Translations under genes and position numbers: made by a program
Notes under the pieces: model-generated
The model's input: only the letters and a program-made list of their open reading frames with translations
The model's database searches: none
Told to the model about the DNA's origin: nothing
NCBI GenBank assembly: GCA_900642245.1
Contig: CAAAJI010000035.1
Location: 103,747 to 124,834 of the forward strand
DNA length: 21,088 nucleotides
DNA from: Fragilaria radians
Taxonomy: Eukaryota > Bacillariophyta > Fragilariophyceae > Fragilariales > Fragilariaceae
Direction of reading: 5' to 3'
In this document: piece by piece, positions 19,602 through 21,088 of the stretch
How the letters are laid out: each line of letters begins with the position of its first letter
Numbering within the stretch: the first letter of the stretch is position 1

Positions 19602-19710
19602 TGCTGTCTTTGTAGTTGTGATGCAACTGCGAGTTGCTACAGAATCAATATATAATGAATGTTCAAAGCTGAATGAGCTGGTCGATAGTCATATGCTCAG
19701 ACCAATTAAG

Positions 19711-19950
19711 TCAAGCATCTTGCGACATTGTTTCTCTGCTGAGGTGGCCTAGTGGCTGACGCCTTTTCTTCGTCATAGGGCTCCATATATGGAGTTTCAG
19801 AGTAGAATAATGTTTCCCTAAATGCAAAATGTATTCCTGGATTTGTAAGTACATACTAATCCCCTTTCTCCATACTACGAAATTAGATTCGTTGATTAAT
19901 GGGAGTACCACTTTTACATCGATTTTTGTAATTATAGACCCATGCACCAT
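19711..19950 (-). mobile_element. Copia-type Gag N-terminal remnant
   Basis: A 79-codon minus-strand frame with ESNFVVWRKGISMYLQIQEY near its start, which resembles the N-terminus of copia Gag proteins (leucine/asparagine-phenylalanine, then W-x-x-x-[IM]-x-x-x-L). The following TKKRRQPLGHLS fits the next conserved block less well. The frame stops soon after, and no downstream Gag or Pol is found before the RING-H2 gene, so it would be a fragment. The family call rests on a short stretch. Confidence 0.4.
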
Positions 19951-21088
19951 CTCGGATACTTTTAAAAAAAAGGTCTAACGAAATATGCCTTCGCAAAAGT
20001 CAATCACGAAAAGGAATTTTGTTTTCCATCAGAGAAAAAAGAGAAATCGGACCTCATTTATTTTGATGTTATTGCAGGTCACGAGGTAGCTGATATTGTC
20101 TCTGCTATCTTCATAGTATGAGGCTAGGGTGGTAGTAATAACTCACTTAAACGGTTGAATTTCATCATGTTTCCTTCAGATTCGGTTTGTATGGGCTAAT
20201 GTGATTGTGATATCCTCTCATTCTAGCTCAAGATTTCAAATGGAATATGTGGCAAATTACAATTAAAAAATTTATTGGCTTATTCCGTTTTGTTCCATGG
20301 GCTTTGAGCAAACTTGAATCTTAAAATGTCTTGGATGGTAGTGAGTAGTCTCACATTTCTTCACTCGCCTAAATTTGTTAAATTTTTGGTATCTTCATAT
20401 AGGTAAATTGTATTGAAGAATTGACTGACGAATAGATGCTAGTAAAGTAGGATTAAAAACTCATATTTGACGCGCTGTTGAATGAAAGGTGAAACATATT
20501 TATCAAGAGGCTGGACCTTAGTCGTCAATTCGTTTTTATCAATCCCGGCAAGTATGCTTTCTTCAAGGCGTACGTCTATGCTAACTTCTTTTCAGTACTA
20601 TTTGAACCATATTTGTTGAGGGATGATACTCTTTGTAGGCAATGAACTTTGGTGAAATAGGAGATGAAAGTAAGTTCAAATTTTAATGTATGCAGCTCAT
20701 GCAAAATCGTACGACTTCAACAACAAACAGCATTTTTGTTAGGAGGCGAATTTTTATCTATGGTGTCTCCACTTAAGCATGTTGTGATATGGGCAGGAAT
20801 TTAAAGGTATTCTTGAAAATTCATTTCTAGCATCTCCAAAATAATGTTCAAGTCATCATCAATGCTGGGCCACTCCTTATTTCTTGCAATGGACTCAAAG
20901 AAAGGTCCAATTACAACAAGAAATATGCACCTTCCCTTGTAGTGAATGAAGCAAAAGGATTTAGAACTCATACGCCTACATTCAAGGTTTTCTATATTGA
21001 AGAAGATAGTTGAAGCGAGAGCTGGAATATGAATTTACAGGTGAAAAAACACGAGTTGAAGGAATTACATGTATTAAGGATCAAGTGC
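19951..21088. other. Right end of window, unassigned short open frames
   Basis: The first ~600 bases hold nothing I can name. Two plus-strand frames between stops look protein-like: 20493-20645 (50 codons, RLDLSRQFVFINPGKYAFF) and 20831-21013 (60 codons, INAGPLLISCNGLKERSNY, VVNEAKGFRTHTPTFKVFY). The second is followed after one TGA by 25 more open codons to the window edge. They may be remnants or exons of a gene continuing to the right. No family is recognised. Confidence 0.35.

Noticed and set aside
19735..19800. Possible tRNA around gaggtggcctagtggctgacgcc
   Set aside because: No TΨC-arm motif at the right distance and no acceptor stem pairing was found.

Overview
This is a stretch of nuclear DNA from a eukaryote, most likely a stramenopile alga such as a diatom. 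The evidence is an AT-rich background, few and short (about 50-100 nt) GT-AG introns, genes packed on both strands, a two-box HMG protein of the type I associate with diatoms, and decayed Ty1/copia sequences whose Gag and protease segments resemble diatom copia elements. The organism assignment is inference; no rRNA or plastid marker is present.

Layout, left to right. (1) 1-290 is one copy of a 290-bp repeat whose second copy lies at 8860-9149 in the same orientation, about 93% identical by eye. Read on the minus strand it begins TGTTGGAA, like a copia LTR end. (2) 1084-2860 (-) is a two-exon gene for an Mss51-like zinc-finger protein. (3) 3.2-5.9 kb is a retrotransposon graveyard: a deleted reverse transcriptase/RNase H remnant on the plus strand faces a decayed Gag-protease remnant on the minus strand. 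(4) 7257-8648 (+) is an HMG-box gene whose first box is out of register with its splice sites. (5) 8769-9149 is a probable solo LTR. (6) 9444-11624 (+) is a secreted or ER-lumen 2-oxoglutarate/Fe(II) oxygenase followed by TPR repeats. (7) 12093-13596 (-) encodes a WDR74/Nsa1-type WD40 ribosome-assembly factor, interrupted by a one-base frame offset. (8) 13765-16437 (+) is a large type II membrane glycosyltransferase-like protein with two GT-like modules. (9) 16453-17331 (-) is a UbiE/COQ5/MenG quinone methyltransferase with an N-terminal membrane anchor. (10) 18675-19601 (-) is a membrane RING-H2 E3 ligase. (11) The right end holds a third copia Gag fragment and unassigned short open frames.

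The genes do not form one pathway. WDR74 and the HMG protein are nuclear/nucleolar; the Mss51-like and quinone methyltransferase proteins suggest organelle functions; the oxygenase, glycosyltransferase and RING-H2 protein belong to the secretory or endomembrane system. WDR74 and the glycosyltransferase are divergently arranged with 168 bp between start codons. The glycosyltransferase and methyltransferase converge with only 15 bp between stop codons. I found no convincing defence system, CRISPR array, tRNA or rRNA. The points most worth checking are the frame-offset HMG exon, the WDR74 frame offset, the two-module glycosyltransferase and the oppositely oriented copia halves.
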